DNA of 64,000 nucleotides from Photorhabdus akhurstii (GCF_018448925.1 NZ_RCWE01000003.1:310001-374000), one strand, 5' to 3'; shown: positions 18,702 through 28,095, counted from the stretch's first letter. Program-made: numbers and translations. The notes: generated from the letters alone by a model not told the origin.

Positions 18702-20035
18702 CAGCGCGTAAGCCAGCCCATCTTCTTCTGGTTGATGACGATCCTGGTTTGTTGAAATTGTTGGGAATGCGTCTTACCAGTGAAGGCTTTCGTGTCACAA
18801 CCGCAGAAAGTGGCGGTGAAGCGTTGAGACTGTTAACTAAAGAAAAAGTTGATTTGGTGATCAGTGATCTGCGTATGGATGAAATGGATGGTATGGCACT
18901 GTTCGCTGAAATCCAGAAGCAACAACCGGGCATGCCGGTTATTATTCTGACAGCTCATGGTTCAATTCCAGAGGCAGTGGCGGCCACTCAACAGGGGGTC
19001 TTCAGTTTTCTGACTAAACCGGTTGATCGGGATGCGCTTTATAAAGCGATTGATGGCGCATTGGCGTTGTCCACGCCCGCTAGTGATGAGCAGTGGCGGG
19101 AGCAGATAGTTACCCGCAGTCCTGTTATGTTGCGCTTGTTGGAGCAGGCGCGAATGGTCGCTCAATCCGATGTCAGTGTACTGATAAACGGTCAGAGTGG
19201 CACCGGGAAGGAAGTGTTAGCCCTGGCAATTCACCGCGCCAGTCCGCGAGCGAAAAAACCATTTATCGCGATTAATTGTGGCGCTTTGCCAGAACAACTC
19301 CTTGAGTCAGAACTGTTTGGTCATGCTAAAGGCGCATTTACCGGTGCGGTCAGTAGCCGTGAAGGGCTATTCCTTACTGCGCAGGGAGGAACACTGTTTC
19401 TTGATGAAATCGGTGATATGCCGCTGGCTTTGCAGGTTAAATTATTGCGGGTATTGCAGGAACGTAAGATACGCCCGCTCGGAAGTAATCGTGATCTGGA
19501 TATTGATGTACGGATTATCTCCGCGACGCACCGTGATTTACCGAAGGCAATGGCAAAAAATGAATTTCGCGAAGATCTCTATTACCGCCTAAATGTTGTG
19601 AACTTGAAAATTCCAGCTTTGAATGGTCGGGTTGAAGATATTCCTTTATTGGCGAATCATCTGTTGCGTGAATCAGCGAAACGGCATAAACCTTTTGTTC
19701 GTAGTTTCTCCGTTGATGCAATGAAATGTCTGATGGCGGCAAGTTGGCCTGGCAATGTGCGTCAGCTTGTTAATGTGATCGAACAGTGTGTTGCGCTAAC
19801 TACTGCGCCGGTTATTAGTGAAGCCTTAGTTATGCAGGCGCTGGAAGGGGAAAATACAGCGTTGCCCACTTTTGTAGAAGCCAGAAATCAGTTTGAACTG
19901 AATTATCTGCGTAAATTGCTGCAAATGACCAAAGGGAATGTGACTCATGCGGCGCGTATGGCGGGGCGTAACCGGACTGAATTCTACAAATTACTGGCGC
20001 GCCATGAATTGGATGCGAATGATTTTAAAGAATAA
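18698..20035 (+). CDS. glrR: Sigma-54 response regulator GlrR (QseF)
   Basis: GlrR activates glmY with sigma-54. The 445-residue protein has a receiver domain with D-D-D near residue 12 and the phospho-acceptor in V-I-S-D-L-R-M. An AAA+ domain follows with Walker A G-Q-S-G-T-G-K-E and the sigma-54-contacting G-A-F-T-G-A loop, and a C-terminal Fis-type HTH (H-A-A-R-M-A-G-R-N-R-T-E-F-Y). Its start overlaps the qseG stop. Three matching operators lie 2.8 kb upstream at glmY, so the regulator and its target are in the same window. Confidence 0.95.
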   Translation: MTARKPAHLLLVDDDPGLLKLLGMRLTSEGFRVTTAESGGEALRLLTKEKVDLVISDLRMDEMDGMALFAEIQKQQPGMPVIILTAHGSIPEAVAATQQGVFSFLTKPVDRDALYKAIDGALALSTPASDEQWREQIVTRSPVMLRLLEQARMVAQSDVSVLINGQSGTGKEVLALAIHRASPRAKKPFIAINCGALPEQLLESELFGHAKGAFTGAVSSREGLFLTAQGGTLFLDEIGDMPLALQVKLLRVLQERKIRPLGSNRDLDIDVRIISATHRDLPKAMAKNEFREDLYYRLNVVNLKIPALNGRVEDIPLLANHLLRESAKRHKPFVRSFSVDAMKCLMAASWPGNVRQLVNVIEQCVALTTAPVISEALVMQALEGENTALPTFVEARNQFELNYLRKLLQMTKGNVTHAARMAGRNRTEFYKLLARHELDANDFKE

Positions 20036-20101
20036 CTTTTCTGCTGCTCAGGAAGTTTTTACACTGATATAAATATTGGTGGCTTGGGAGAGCCAAATTA
20101 T

Positions 20102-21724
20102 ATGAGCCGTACTCTTAATATTGCCCTTGCACAGCTTAATTGGATGATTGGCGACATTGAAGGCAACTGTGAACGTATGTTGCAGACAGTACAGGAACAA
20201 CAGCAACAAAGTGCTGATTTGGTAATGTTTTCTGAACTGGCGATATCCGGTTATTCTCCAGAAGATCTATTATTCCGGGCTGATTTTCATCAGCGTTGCC
20301 GTGAGCAATTGGCACGTTTACAAGCTGCCAGTTGCCAAACTGCTATTTTAGTTGGTCATCCTTGGGAACAGGACGGAGAGATTTACAACGCACTTTCCTT
20401 ATTCTGGCAAGGGAAAGTTTTGGCCCGTTATTTCAAACAACGGTTACCAAATTATGGTGTTTTTGATGAAAAACGCTATTTTAACGCGGGCGATCAAAGC
20501 TGTGTTGTGCCATTTAAGGGCTACAATCTCGGCTTATTGATTTGTGAAGATTTATGGTTTGATGAACCGATTGATGCCTTGAAACAGGCCGGTGCAAACT
20601 TAATTCTTTCTATCAACGCTTCTCCATATAATCGTGAAAAACCTTATATTCGTTATGAACTGATTAGAGAACATTGCCAACGTACAGATCTACCCATGAT
20701 TTATCTTAATCAAGTTGGTGGTCAGGATGAGCTGATTTTCGATGGCTGTTCTAAAGTTTTTAATGCAAATGGTGAAGTGACTCATCGGTTAGCCGCATTT
20801 AATGAACAGATCCAGCAATGCCGCTTTAATGAATTAACGATTGAACCTATGGTTAATCCGGCGCCTGAATTACCGCCATTGCAGCAGGTATATCAGGCAT
20901 TAGTCCTTTCAGTGCATGATTACGTTCGCAAAAATGGCTTTCAAGGCGTGTTATTAGGCTTATCTGGGGGAATTGACTCTGGTTTAACGCTGGCAATCGC
21001 TGTTGATGCATTGGGTAAAGATCATGTTCAGGCTGTTATGATGCCATTCCGCTATACATCTGAAATGAGTATAGAAGATGCTAAAGAACAAGCTGAGATA
21101 TTGGGTGTTGAGTTTAATGTGGTGTCGATCGAACCGATGTTTGATGCATTTATGGCACAATTTGAACCTCTGTTTGCGGGTACGGCCAAAGATACCACCG
21201 AAGAGAATTTACAGGCGCGTTGCCGTGCCGTTATTCTGATGGCGATGTCTAATAAACGCCATCGTCTCGTGCTGACGACCAGTAATAAGAGTGAATCAGC
21301 GGTGGGATATTCCACATTATATGGTGATATGGCGGGTGGTTTTAATGCGCTGAAAGATGTACCGAAAACATTGGTATTTGAATTAGCAAAATATCGTAAT
21401 ACCGTTTCGCCGGCGATACCTCAAAGAGTGATTGATCGTCCGCCATCGGCAGAATTGGCGCCTGGGCAGCTTGATCAGGACAGTTTACCGCCTTATGACA
21501 TTTTGGATGATATTCTGGAAAGTTATGTGGAACAGGATAAGTCGGTTGATGAGCTGGTGGCTGCGGGGTTTGATGAACAGATTGTGCGTAAAGTTGTTCG
21601 TTTGGTTGATATCAACGAATATAAACGTCGTCAGGCGCCGGTGGGGCCACGTATTACACCACGCAATTTTGGTAAAGACAGACGCTACCCGATTACCTCT
21701 GGTTTCGGCCGTAAAAACTGGTAA
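20102..21724 (+). CDS. nadE: Glutamine-dependent NAD+ synthetase
   Basis: NadE amidates nicotinate adenine dinucleotide to NAD+. The start at 20102 (M-S-R-T-L-N-I-A) with GGGAG upstream gives 540 residues. An N-terminal nitrilase-type glutaminase domain (about 1-250: F-S-E-L-A-I-S-G-Y; L-L-I-C-E-D-L-W with the nucleophile Cys) is fused to a C-terminal ammonia-dependent synthetase with the PP-loop L-S-G-G-I-D-S-G near 292. It is therefore the long two-domain form, unlike the short E. coli NadE. It lies between glrR and glnB. Confidence 0.93.
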   Translation: MSRTLNIALAQLNWMIGDIEGNCERMLQTVQEQQQQSADLVMFSELAISGYSPEDLLFRADFHQRCREQLARLQAASCQTAILVGHPWEQDGEIYNALSLFWQGKVLARYFKQRLPNYGVFDEKRYFNAGDQSCVVPFKGYNLGLLICEDLWFDEPIDALKQAGANLILSINASPYNREKPYIRYELIREHCQRTDLPMIYLNQVGGQDELIFDGCSKVFNANGEVTHRLAAFNEQIQQCRFNELTIEPMVNPAPELPPLQQVYQALVLSVHDYVRKNGFQGVLLGLSGGIDSGLTLAIAVDALGKDHVQAVMMPFRYTSEMSIEDAKEQAEILGVEFNVVSIEPMFDAFMAQFEPLFAGTAKDTTEENLQARCRAVILMAMSNKRHRLVLTTSNKSESAVGYSTLYGDMAGGFNALKDVPKTLVFELAKYRNTVSPAIPQRVIDRPPSAELAPGQLDQDSLPPYDILDDILESYVEQDKSVDELVAAGFDEQIVRKVVRLVDINEYKRRQAPVGPRITPRNFGKDRRYPITSGFGRKNW

Positions 21725-22078
<354 letters not shown>

Positions 22079-22153
22079 CTTAATTTAGATTTTTAGGGGG
22101 TGGTGACAGGTAGATATAAGGCACCACTCTCAATAAAAGTAGCCGGAATTCTT

Positions 22154-22177
22154 CGATGACCGTTTAGACGGTCATCG
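22154..22177 (+). terminator. Hairpin downstream of glnB
   Basis: A perfect 10-bp stem CGATGACCGT/ACGGTCATCG with a TTAG loop lies about 75 bases past the glnB stop. There is no T-run, so it may be a processing or stability element instead of a terminator. Confidence 0.4.
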
Positions 22178-22227
22178 ATAATAGATACATTCATTTATAA
22201 TCTTATATACTCAATCAAGGCGATGAA

Positions 22228-22518
22228 CTACCTTACAAGTAAAGGTTCTATCACATACCCATTTTCTGTAACTCGATTTTCTCCGACAATAATCTTAGTG
22301 TCAGGTAAAATGAAATATGAATATATGATTTTAAGTCTTCTGACTGACATAATATAACCACGCCAATCGTCGACAACCCAAGAATCTCTATAACCTCCAG
22401 AAACTATAGTAAAATAATCGTCGGACACTTTGAATTGTGCTTGATCAGTGCTCCAGTAGTTAATTGCAACTTCAATCGTGTCACATTTCGTATTGTTGGT
22501 AACGTGAATCATGCCCAT
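22228..22518 (-). CDS. Unknown 96-residue protein, tandem paralogue 1
   Basis: The protein starts M-G-M-I-H-V-T-N-N with AAGGGAG upstream and ends E-P-L-L-V-R. It is rich in alternating hydrophobic and polar residues that suggest an all-beta fold. Visible landmarks are D-T-I-E-V-A-I-N-Y-W-S-T-D, D-S-W-V-V-D-D-W-R-G-Y-I-M-S-V and K-I-I-V-G-E-N-R-V-T-E-N. There is no signal peptide or membrane segment and I do not recognise the family. It is about 80 percent identical to its neighbour, and the flanking non-coding DNA is duplicated as well. A cytosolic beta-sandwich or lectin-like binding protein is possible but unproved. Confidence 0.6.
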   Translation of the reverse strand: MGMIHVTNNTKCDTIEVAINYWSTDQAQFKVSDDYFTIVSGGYRDSWVVDDWRGYIMSVRRLKIIYSYFILPDTKIIVGENRVTENGYVIEPLLVR

Positions 22519-22610
22519 ATTACAACTCCCTTACTATTTCAATCTGATTTCATTAAGATTGGACTTTATTAGGATGCCGTTTCGGACTAACAACATTAAA
22601 TATAAATGAA

Positions 22611-22901
22611 CTAGCTTACAAATAAAGGTTTTATCACATACTCATTTTCTGTAACTCGATTTTCTCCGACAATAATCTTGGTGTCAGGTAAAATGAAATA
22701 TGAAAATGTAATTCCTAGCCTTTTGACTGACATGATATAACCGCGCCAATCGTCAACAAACCAGGAAGCCCTAAAATATCCAGGACTGATATTAAAATAA
22801 TCGTCGGACACTGTGAATCTTGCGTAATCAGTACTCCAGTAGTTAATCGCAACTTCAATCGTATCATTTTTCATATTGTTGGTAACGTGAATAATGCCCA
22901 T
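22611..22901 (-). CDS. Unknown 96-residue protein, tandem paralogue 2
   Basis: This is the second copy of the tandem pair. The start at 22901 (M-G-I-I-H-V-T-N-N) is preferred over the Met five codons upstream, because GAGGGG lies 7 bases before it and the length then equals paralogue 1. Differences cluster in the middle (I-S-P-G-Y-F-R-A-S-W-F versus V-S-G-G-Y-R-D-S-W-V), while both ends are conserved. Conserved coding capacity after duplication suggests both copies are used. Function is unknown. Confidence 0.6.
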   Translation of the reverse strand: MGIIHVTNNMKNDTIEVAINYWSTDYARFTVSDDYFNISPGYFRASWFVDDWRGYIMSVKRLGITFSYFILPDTKIIVGENRVTENEYVIKPLFVS

Positions 22902-23000
22902 ATTACAACCCCTCACTATTTCAATCTGATTTTATTAAGATTAGACTTATTAGGATGTTGTTTTGGACTAACAACATTAAGTATAGATGAGGAATTCTTA

Positions 23001-23250
23001 TCTAATTTAACATTCTTTATCGTTTTTATTTCATAAAATAACTGATCACTATAATTAATGTTTAGAATAAATTATCAAAACAGTTTTTAATTTAAACTAT
23101 CGGATGATTTATTACGGTTTGAAACTAGTTAAATCTTCTCAAACCGTAAATAGTGGTAAATAAGAATTGCGGGAAAACCTCTTGCCTGCTGAAAATATGT
23201 TGGATCATTTTTGCCTTGGCTTTCTGGACAGGTCATCATAAACATCATTA
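23001..23250. other. AT-rich spacer with hairpin
   Basis: No gene was seen. An 11-bp inverted repeat TTACGGTTTGA/TCAAACCGTAA lies at 23112-23122 and 23139-23149. Confidence 0.4.
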
Positions 23251-23372
23251 CTATAAATTAAATACTGTTTCTGTTCACTTCACTTTATTGGTTATTATCA
23301 CCGTAATATTAAGTTGAAAATTTAAATCACCTTATGTGGGCCAAACATTCATAGTGAATAAATTGTTTATCA
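23251..23372 (-). repeat. hmp 3' end repeat, copy A (displaced)
   Basis: These 122 bases match 52128-52250, the sequence across the 3' end of hmp, at about 94 percent by eye. The part from 23331 encodes the last residues of Hmp in reverse orientation, with one A missing from the run at 23343, so it is not functional. It marks the left edge of the 29-kb island that separates glnB from hmp. Confidence 0.85.
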
Positions 23373-23514
23373 TTACTTCTGTCCTCTGCCTTCTGCTATT
23401 TCATCATATTTTCTTATGAACTCATTGCATGATTGATTAAAAAACATCATAACTGCTTCTTTTGTGATCATTTCGTTTAGGGATATATTGTGAGCTGACG
23501 ATTCAATATAGGTA
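23373..23514. other. Junction between hmp fragment and vgrG fragment
   Basis: AT-rich sequence without a recognisable gene. The vgrG homology begins abruptly near 23515. Confidence 0.4.
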
Positions 23515-23832
23515 ATTAAAGGCGATGAGGAAATCTATATTCATGCTCAGAAGAACATGAAAACGGAGATTTTAAACGATGAAATGGTCAATATTGCACA
23601 TAATCAGACTCATCATATTAGACATGACGCCCATTTACGTGTTGATAATGAATATCGTGTTCTGGCGCAGCATGATATTTCCGTTTCAACCGGACAAAAA
23701 CTTCATATTAAAGCTGACGATGCGTTGTTGGTACAAAGTGGAAATGAAATTCACCTCAGTTCCGGGGCGAAGATAGTCATTGATGCTGGAAGTGAGCTCA
23801 CCTTACTGGCTACTCCCGAAATGAGGCCCTAA
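23515..23832 (+). pseudogene. vgrG: 3' fragment of vgrG (T6SS spike)
   Basis: The frame is open from 23512 and reads I-K-G-D-E-E-I-Y-I-H-A-Q-K-N-M at once, the start of the VgrG beta-needle. It continues through H-I-R-H-D and ends G-A-K-I-V-I-D-A-G-S-E-L-T-L. The upstream 500 or so codons of a VgrG are missing and a stop lies in frame at 23509. The Met at 23557 is internal and has no proper start context. An Imm52-like gene and a PAAR gene follow, a standard T6SS effector/immunity cassette layout. The fragment is probably silent. Confidence 0.75.
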
Positions 23833-23840
23833 AACATCTT

Positions 23841-24388
23841 GTGTTTGATGAACAGGGGCCAACGGAGGTTGCCATAAAAAGTTTCGAAAAAGATTATAAG
23901 AAAAATTTTCCTGCTCTTATTAATGGAATATGGGATGGTGAAAAGGATGAATTATCCAGTGGCATGAGTTATAGAAAAATGTTAATTGATCGCCCTAATT
24001 GGGTCTGGCTGGAAATGAACCTAAGGATTGACAGTCATCAGTTTGATGTTTCTCGATTAATTGATTTTGTCAAATATTTAGCGGCTAGCCGTGATTTTCC
24101 TTATATTCAAGTCGAAAATAATGGTTATACCGTAAAAGGCAAACAAGTTTTTCCTGATCGCCTCAGTGTTGGCTGGATGCTTTACCAGCCCCGCATTATT
24201 GACAAATCTTACTTACTTATGGCGGAGGATGTGCTTCCTGTGTATCAAAATAATCAGCAAATCGGCACCCTGATTATTACCAAAAAAGCATCTTTGATGG
24301 AAGGAATCAGGATGATATTGATAAATCCAATGATGTTGAAATTCAGTTGGTAGATCTGGGATTACTGCCATTAATTACCGAAGTTTAA
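23841..24388 (+). pseudogene. Imm52-like immunity protein gene with frameshift
   Basis: The first 150 or so residues include G-I-W-D-G-E, R-P-N-W-V-W-L-E-M and the G-W-M-L-Y-Q-P-R-I motif of Imm52-type polymorphic toxin immunity proteins. The frame then derails after I-I-T-K-K and stops at about 24351. In another frame the expected end continues, through S-I-F-D-G-R-N-Q-D-D and V-E-I-Q-L-V-D-L-G-L-L-P-L-I to a stop at 24386-24388. Adding one A to the A6 run at 24282-24287 restores a single ORF of about 180 residues. It may be a recent loss, a phase-variable tract or a sequencing error. Confidence 0.65.
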
Positions 24389-24434
24389 TGGGTGATGATA
24401 TTATTTACCACTTGAAAAACGATGGAGAACTTTC

Positions 24435-24641
24435 ATGTTAAAAGCAGTTATTCTGTTAGGTGATACGACAGATCATGGCGGTAAAGTTATTACCGCTATT
24501 GATGAATATATTCACAATGATATTCCTATAGCAGGTAAAGAAGATTTGGTCGCGTGTCCCCAATGTAAAGGTGTTTTTCCTATTATCCAGGGGGCTGGAT
24601 CTTTAAAATATAAAGGAAAACCTATTTTAAAATCCTTATAA
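24435..24641 (+). pseudogene. PAAR protein gene, 5' part
   Basis: PAAR proteins cap the VgrG spike. The 5' part encodes L-G-D-T-T-D-H-G-G-K-V, the metal-site H and then C-P-Q-C-K-G-V-F-P-I-I-Q-G, typical of short PAAR proteins of 85-90 residues. Homology stops after K-G-K-P-I (24626) and foreign L-K-S-L follows before the stop. The matching C-terminal end of a PAAR gene lies 26 kb away at 50889-51020. The segment 24567-24626 repeats there, so the safracin island sits between two PAAR halves. Confidence 0.75.
24567..24626 (+). repeat. 60-bp PAAR repeat, left copy
   Basis: It matches 50889-50948 with five mismatches in 60 bases. Both copies encode K-G-V-F-P-I-I-Q-G-A and Y-K-G-K-P-I in the same orientation. 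Confidence 0.85.
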
Positions 24642-24781
24642 TTTAGCCCTGTCAATGACAACCAAAGAGACTGATAGTAAAGTGAAAAAGGTAAGACGCT
24701 TGGGCAATGAACGTTGTTGACGCATATGACAGAGGAAGTCAGTCAGAATTAGGTGGCATAATGATATTACTAAATAAGATT

Positions 24782-25825
24782 TCATAATAGTGCTACACTC
24801 ATTTTTTGTCTTCCTGGCTTTTGCTGTGATGAAAACGATGCCAAAAAGGCATCAACATAATTAAGCAACTGCCACATAAATTGACAACAGTGATTTCGCG
24901 TTATTGTCTCATGGAGCGATTGCCATAACCGTTCTATTTTATTTAGCCACGGTGAATAGACCGGTAAAAACAACAGGGTAAATTTGGGATGTCGTGCCAG
25001 CCACTCCTTTACCTTCTGACTTTTATGAATACCGTAGTTATCTAAGATTAATGTGAGGGTTTCCGCATGGGGATATTGATGATTCAGTTCATCTAACATT
25101 TTGATAAATAAATCAGAGTTCTTTTTTATTCCTTTAACATAGGTGACTTGCCCTGTCTGGGCATTGAGGCAGCCCGCAAGGTAATGTTTTTCATTTTTTC
25201 CCGGGGTGGTAACCCGTTTTTGTTGTCCTTTGAAACACCAGTCTGCGCCGATTTTCGGGTTGAAATCAATATCCACCTCATCTTCATAGAAAACGGGATG
25301 TTTTTCCGAAATATTCGCTTTGGCTTCTGCGATCTTTGCCATTTTCTCCTCATGTTCAGGATCAGGTTGTTTTACCGTAGGTGCCGCTCTGCGCCAGACA
25401 ATCCCCACCTGAGCAAAATAACGATAGAGGACACTTTGTGTCAGGGAGAGGTTGAGTCATTCATTAAGAGTATGAGTCATAAGCTCAAGGCTCCAGCGAG
25501 AGCGAAGATAGCCGAATTCTTGGGGAGATTGCTGTAATAAGAAAAGCAACAGGCTATAGAAAGGGGTGAGATCCCAGACAGCAGGTCGGCCAGCCGGTAA
25601 ACTGTTGAGTCCTTCGAGTCCATATAATGTAAACCATTCAACCCAACGATTGATGGAAGAGCGTGCGGCATGAAGGGTTTTGGCGACATAAGTCACCGTC
25701 AATCCCTCATTGAGCATCAATAACGCCGTCAATCGACGGGAATAGTTCTTATCGCGGGTTTTATGGATAAGTTTTCTCATTTTCAGGCATTCATTTTGAG
25801 GTATGGGTGCTATGATAGGCATCAC
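24782..25825 (-). pseudogene. IS630-family transposase with in-frame stop
   Basis: Two ORFs, 25457-25825 and 24782-25408, lie in the same frame and are separated only by a TGA at 25457-25459. Read through, they give a transposase of about 348 residues. It has an N-terminal HTH (Y-V-A-K-T-L-H-A-A-R-S-S-I-N-R-W), the DDE part with Y-E-D-E-V-D and L-I-L-D-N-Y-G-I-H, and the conserved L-P-V-Y-S-P-W-L-N-K-I-E-R-L-W. This is IS630 family. One nonsense mutation appears to be the only lesion. It sits at the left border of the safracin cluster, just right of the PAAR break. Confidence 0.85.
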
Positions 25826-25887
25826 TCAGTCCGTGTTGAGGTTTGGGATTTTTGGCAATTGATCAGATCGCAAAAATCGGACTGAGT
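25824..25887. repeat. Inverted repeat right of IS630
   Basis: ACTCAGTCCG (25824-25833) and its exact complement CGGACTGAGT (25878-25887) flank 44 bases at the upstream edge of the transposase gene. It may be part of the IS end or a hairpin. No matching terminal repeat was found at the other end. Confidence 0.45.
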
Positions 25888-25966
25888 TCCCTTCCAGTGA
25901 TCTATTATTTTGAAAATTTATTTAGCGCTGAAACATAAAGTGGATTTTTAAGCTGATAAAAGGATT

Positions 25967-27493
25967 TCATACTTTCTTATTTGCTTCTCGCCATAAATCA
26001 ATGCTTTTTCCCATCCAAATAACGATAGGTATCAAGGCAATTATCACACTAAGCCACAGAGCCTGTAATCCACTGGCTATCAGAAACACAACTGGTACAT
26101 AGAGTATGCCTGATATATAAACCCCCAGAACAGCTATTGCTAAAGAAATAAAATAATTATGATATTTAACCAAGATAATATGGCTTAATAAAAAGAAGAG
26201 CAGTGGTAGAGTCAAAAGGTAAGATATCTCAGGTAGTTTTATAGCTAAAGTCATAGAAAAAAGACCAAGCAAGAAAATTGCTGTCGAACGCAAGAAAGGT
26301 ATGAACATCAGTATTGGGCGATGATCGGCACCATTTTTTATCCATAATAAACAAAGAATAAAAACTCCTCCACCAAGCGTAAACGCTAAAAATAATGGCA
26401 TAATGACTAATCCCCACCCCGGAACAGGGAAATAAACCGCTCTTGTTTGCTGGCCCAATGTAACAATATCTACATCTTCCGCAAAATAGCGTCCAATTTC
26501 ACGTACTGTTTTCTGATATTCAAACAATGTCGCCAGAGGAATATTTTCAACAGAATCACTCATGCTATGATAATGTTCAAACCCTTGCACTACAGCAAAA
26601 TTTAATCCCGCTAACCCTTTATTTTTGAATACTGTAAAATCTGTATCATTTTGCATCATTCGGTATATCAGTGGCGTAAACGAAAATGCTATAACTTTCT
26701 TAGGGGCTTTACTTACCTTAGAAATAAGGTCAAAGTTTTTTTCTGAAGTTTCGAAAAGAAGAGGAATACCATCATTTCCCCTAGCTTCAAAATTGAGTGC
26801 AAGATTGATTGACTGGAGTTCGGTTTCGTTGAGCATTTTAATAAAATAGTGCGCACCAAACAGCCCCAATTCTTCCCCATCTGTTAGCAAAAAAATAATA
26901 TTGTTTTTTAAATCTGCCCTACCAGCAACATCTCTCATTAACTGCAATATCGACGCAACAGCCATTCCGTCATCACCGGCCCCCGGCGCAGTCCCGACAC
27001 TATCGTAATGCGCCATGATCAGTAATGTCCCTTTAGCTGAAGGGGAATCAAGTCGAGCAATAATATTGGTTCCGTACGCAGAATCGCCCTGTTTTAGTCC
27101 GGAGCGGATGCGCACTTCTTCCTCAAAATTGTGGGCACCGACGCGGGCTAATTCAGCATCAAACGCTAAGCGTTGGTGGCTATTCAGCTGCGAATAAATC
27201 TTTTCCTGATGTGACACTATTTCAGCAATGGTAAAAAGGAAAGGTTGCTCAATAGCACGATATCCCATAGTACTTATTTCACTAAGCAAATAGCGTCGGA
27301 CAAACGCCTGCCTTGGTGCTGCTGTAGGATGAGGTTCAGCAGCGATAACACGTAATGCATGCTGTACATTCTGATATCCCGGTTCCTCAACAGATGCAGC
27401 CGGAACCGAGTCGGGGCGTACCATGCCCACCCCCTGAATAATTGCCACGAAAAGAGCCGCCATCAAACACAGGCTCAAAGTAAGATGTTTCAT
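25967..27493 (-). CDS. M28-family membrane metallopeptidase
   Basis: This is a 508-residue zinc peptidase with an N-terminal signal or anchor (about 3-24) and an M28 catalytic domain. A-H-Y-D-S (His162), A-G-D-D-G (Asp174/175) and D-G-E-E-L-G (Glu207/208) supply the metal ligands and base. Several hydrophobic helices fill the last 160 residues. It should act at the periplasmic face. It is last in the safracin-like unit, 62 bases after the sacH-like gene. Saframycin pathways use a membrane peptidase to remove an N-acyl-peptide leader from an inactive precursor; this gene is a candidate for that step (inference). A role in self-protection is an alternative. Confidence 0.8.
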   Translation of the reverse strand: MKHLTLSLCLMAALFVAIIQGVGMVRPDSVPAASVEEPGYQNVQHALRVIAAEPHPTAAPRQAFVRRYLLSEISTMGYRAIEQPFLFTIAEIVSHQEKIYSQLNSHQRLAFDAELARVGAHNFEEEVRIRSGLKQGDSAYGTNIIARLDSPSAKGTLLIMAHYDSVGTAPGAGDDGMAVASILQLMRDVAGRADLKNNIIFLLTDGEELGLFGAHYFIKMLNETELQSINLALNFEARGNDGIPLLFETSEKNFDLISKVSKAPKKVIAFSFTPLIYRMMQNDTDFTVFKNKGLAGLNFAVVQGFEHYHSMSDSVENIPLATLFEYQKTVREIGRYFAEDVDIVTLGQQTRAVYFPVPGWGLVIMPLFLAFTLGGGVFILCLLWIKNGADHRPILMFIPFLRSTAIFLLGLFSMTLAIKLPEISYLLTLPLLFFLLSHIILVKYHNYFISLAIAVLGVYISGILYVPVVFLIASGLQALWLSVIIALIPIVIWMGKSIDLWREANKKV

Positions 27494-27555
27494 TGGATTC
27501 TCCTAACTATCATTACTTGTATGTCAACGGCAGCTCCTTATTACCGGATGGTGAC

Positions 27556-28095
27556 TTAATCGGTATTTACATCCAACAAGATTTCAATGGCACCACTACG
27601 CAAAAGACGTTGATTTTTAGGTGTGACACGTACTTTTTCACTCACGGGAAGAATTTCAATGCCAGTGCCTAAAAATACCGGGATCATGGTTAAGAATATT
27701 TGCTGTAATTCACCGGCTTCGGCAAAATACTCAGCGGCTTTACCACCTCCCACTAACCAGACATTTTTACCATTAGCCACCTTCTTCGCCACAGCGGCAA
27801 TATTACCCGCTGTTTCATTGGTTATGGTGATATTCACCCCTTCAGGCATTGGCAACGCCCGATGAGAAAGAACAAATGCAGGAATATTTTTGTATGGCCA
27901 ATCATCCGATGAGTTTGCCATTATCCATTCGTATGTTTCCGCCCCCATAATCACAGCACCAATGCTTTGATAAAAATCATCATAAGGCGTTGCGTCATCA
28001 CCAAGCGCAAACTCATCCAACCAATCCAGGCCGTGGTTATTATTAGCAATATAACCATCTATTGTCGCAGCGACGTAATAAATTAGTTTAGGCAT
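27556..28095 (-). CDS. sacH: RibD/DHFR-fold reductase, SacH-like
   Basis: This 179-residue protein has the RibD C-terminal (dihydrofolate reductase-like) fold. It begins L-I-Y-Y-V-A-A-T-I-D-G-Y-I-A and carries V-I-M-G-A-E-T-Y-E-W and V-W-L-V-G-G-G-K, the NADPH-binding loop. Its position after the second methyltransferase gene and its length match the gene I recall as sacH in the P. fluorescens safracin cluster (about 180 residues, unknown role). A 178-bp gap separates it from sacG, so it may have its own promoter. Reduction of a pathway intermediate, or detoxification, is possible. Confidence 0.7.
   Translation of the reverse strand: MPKLIYYVAATIDGYIANNNHGLDWLDEFALGDDATPYDDFYQSIGAVIMGAETYEWIMANSSDDWPYKNIPAFVLSHRALPMPEGVNITITNETAGNIAAVAKKVANGKNVWLVGGGKAAEYFAEAGELQQIFLTMIPVFLGTGIEILPVSEKVRVTPKNQRLLRSGAIEILLDVNTD

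Larger units (their letters stand above)
22225..23000. repeat. Tandem duplication of a ~390-bp unit
   Basis: Two adjacent units (about 22225-22610 and 22611-23000) each contain one 96-residue ORF, its ribosome site and an upstream AT-rich stretch. The stretch ends in the shared GGACTAACAACATTAA. Coding and non-coding parts are both alike, so the whole unit was duplicated. Confidence 0.8.
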
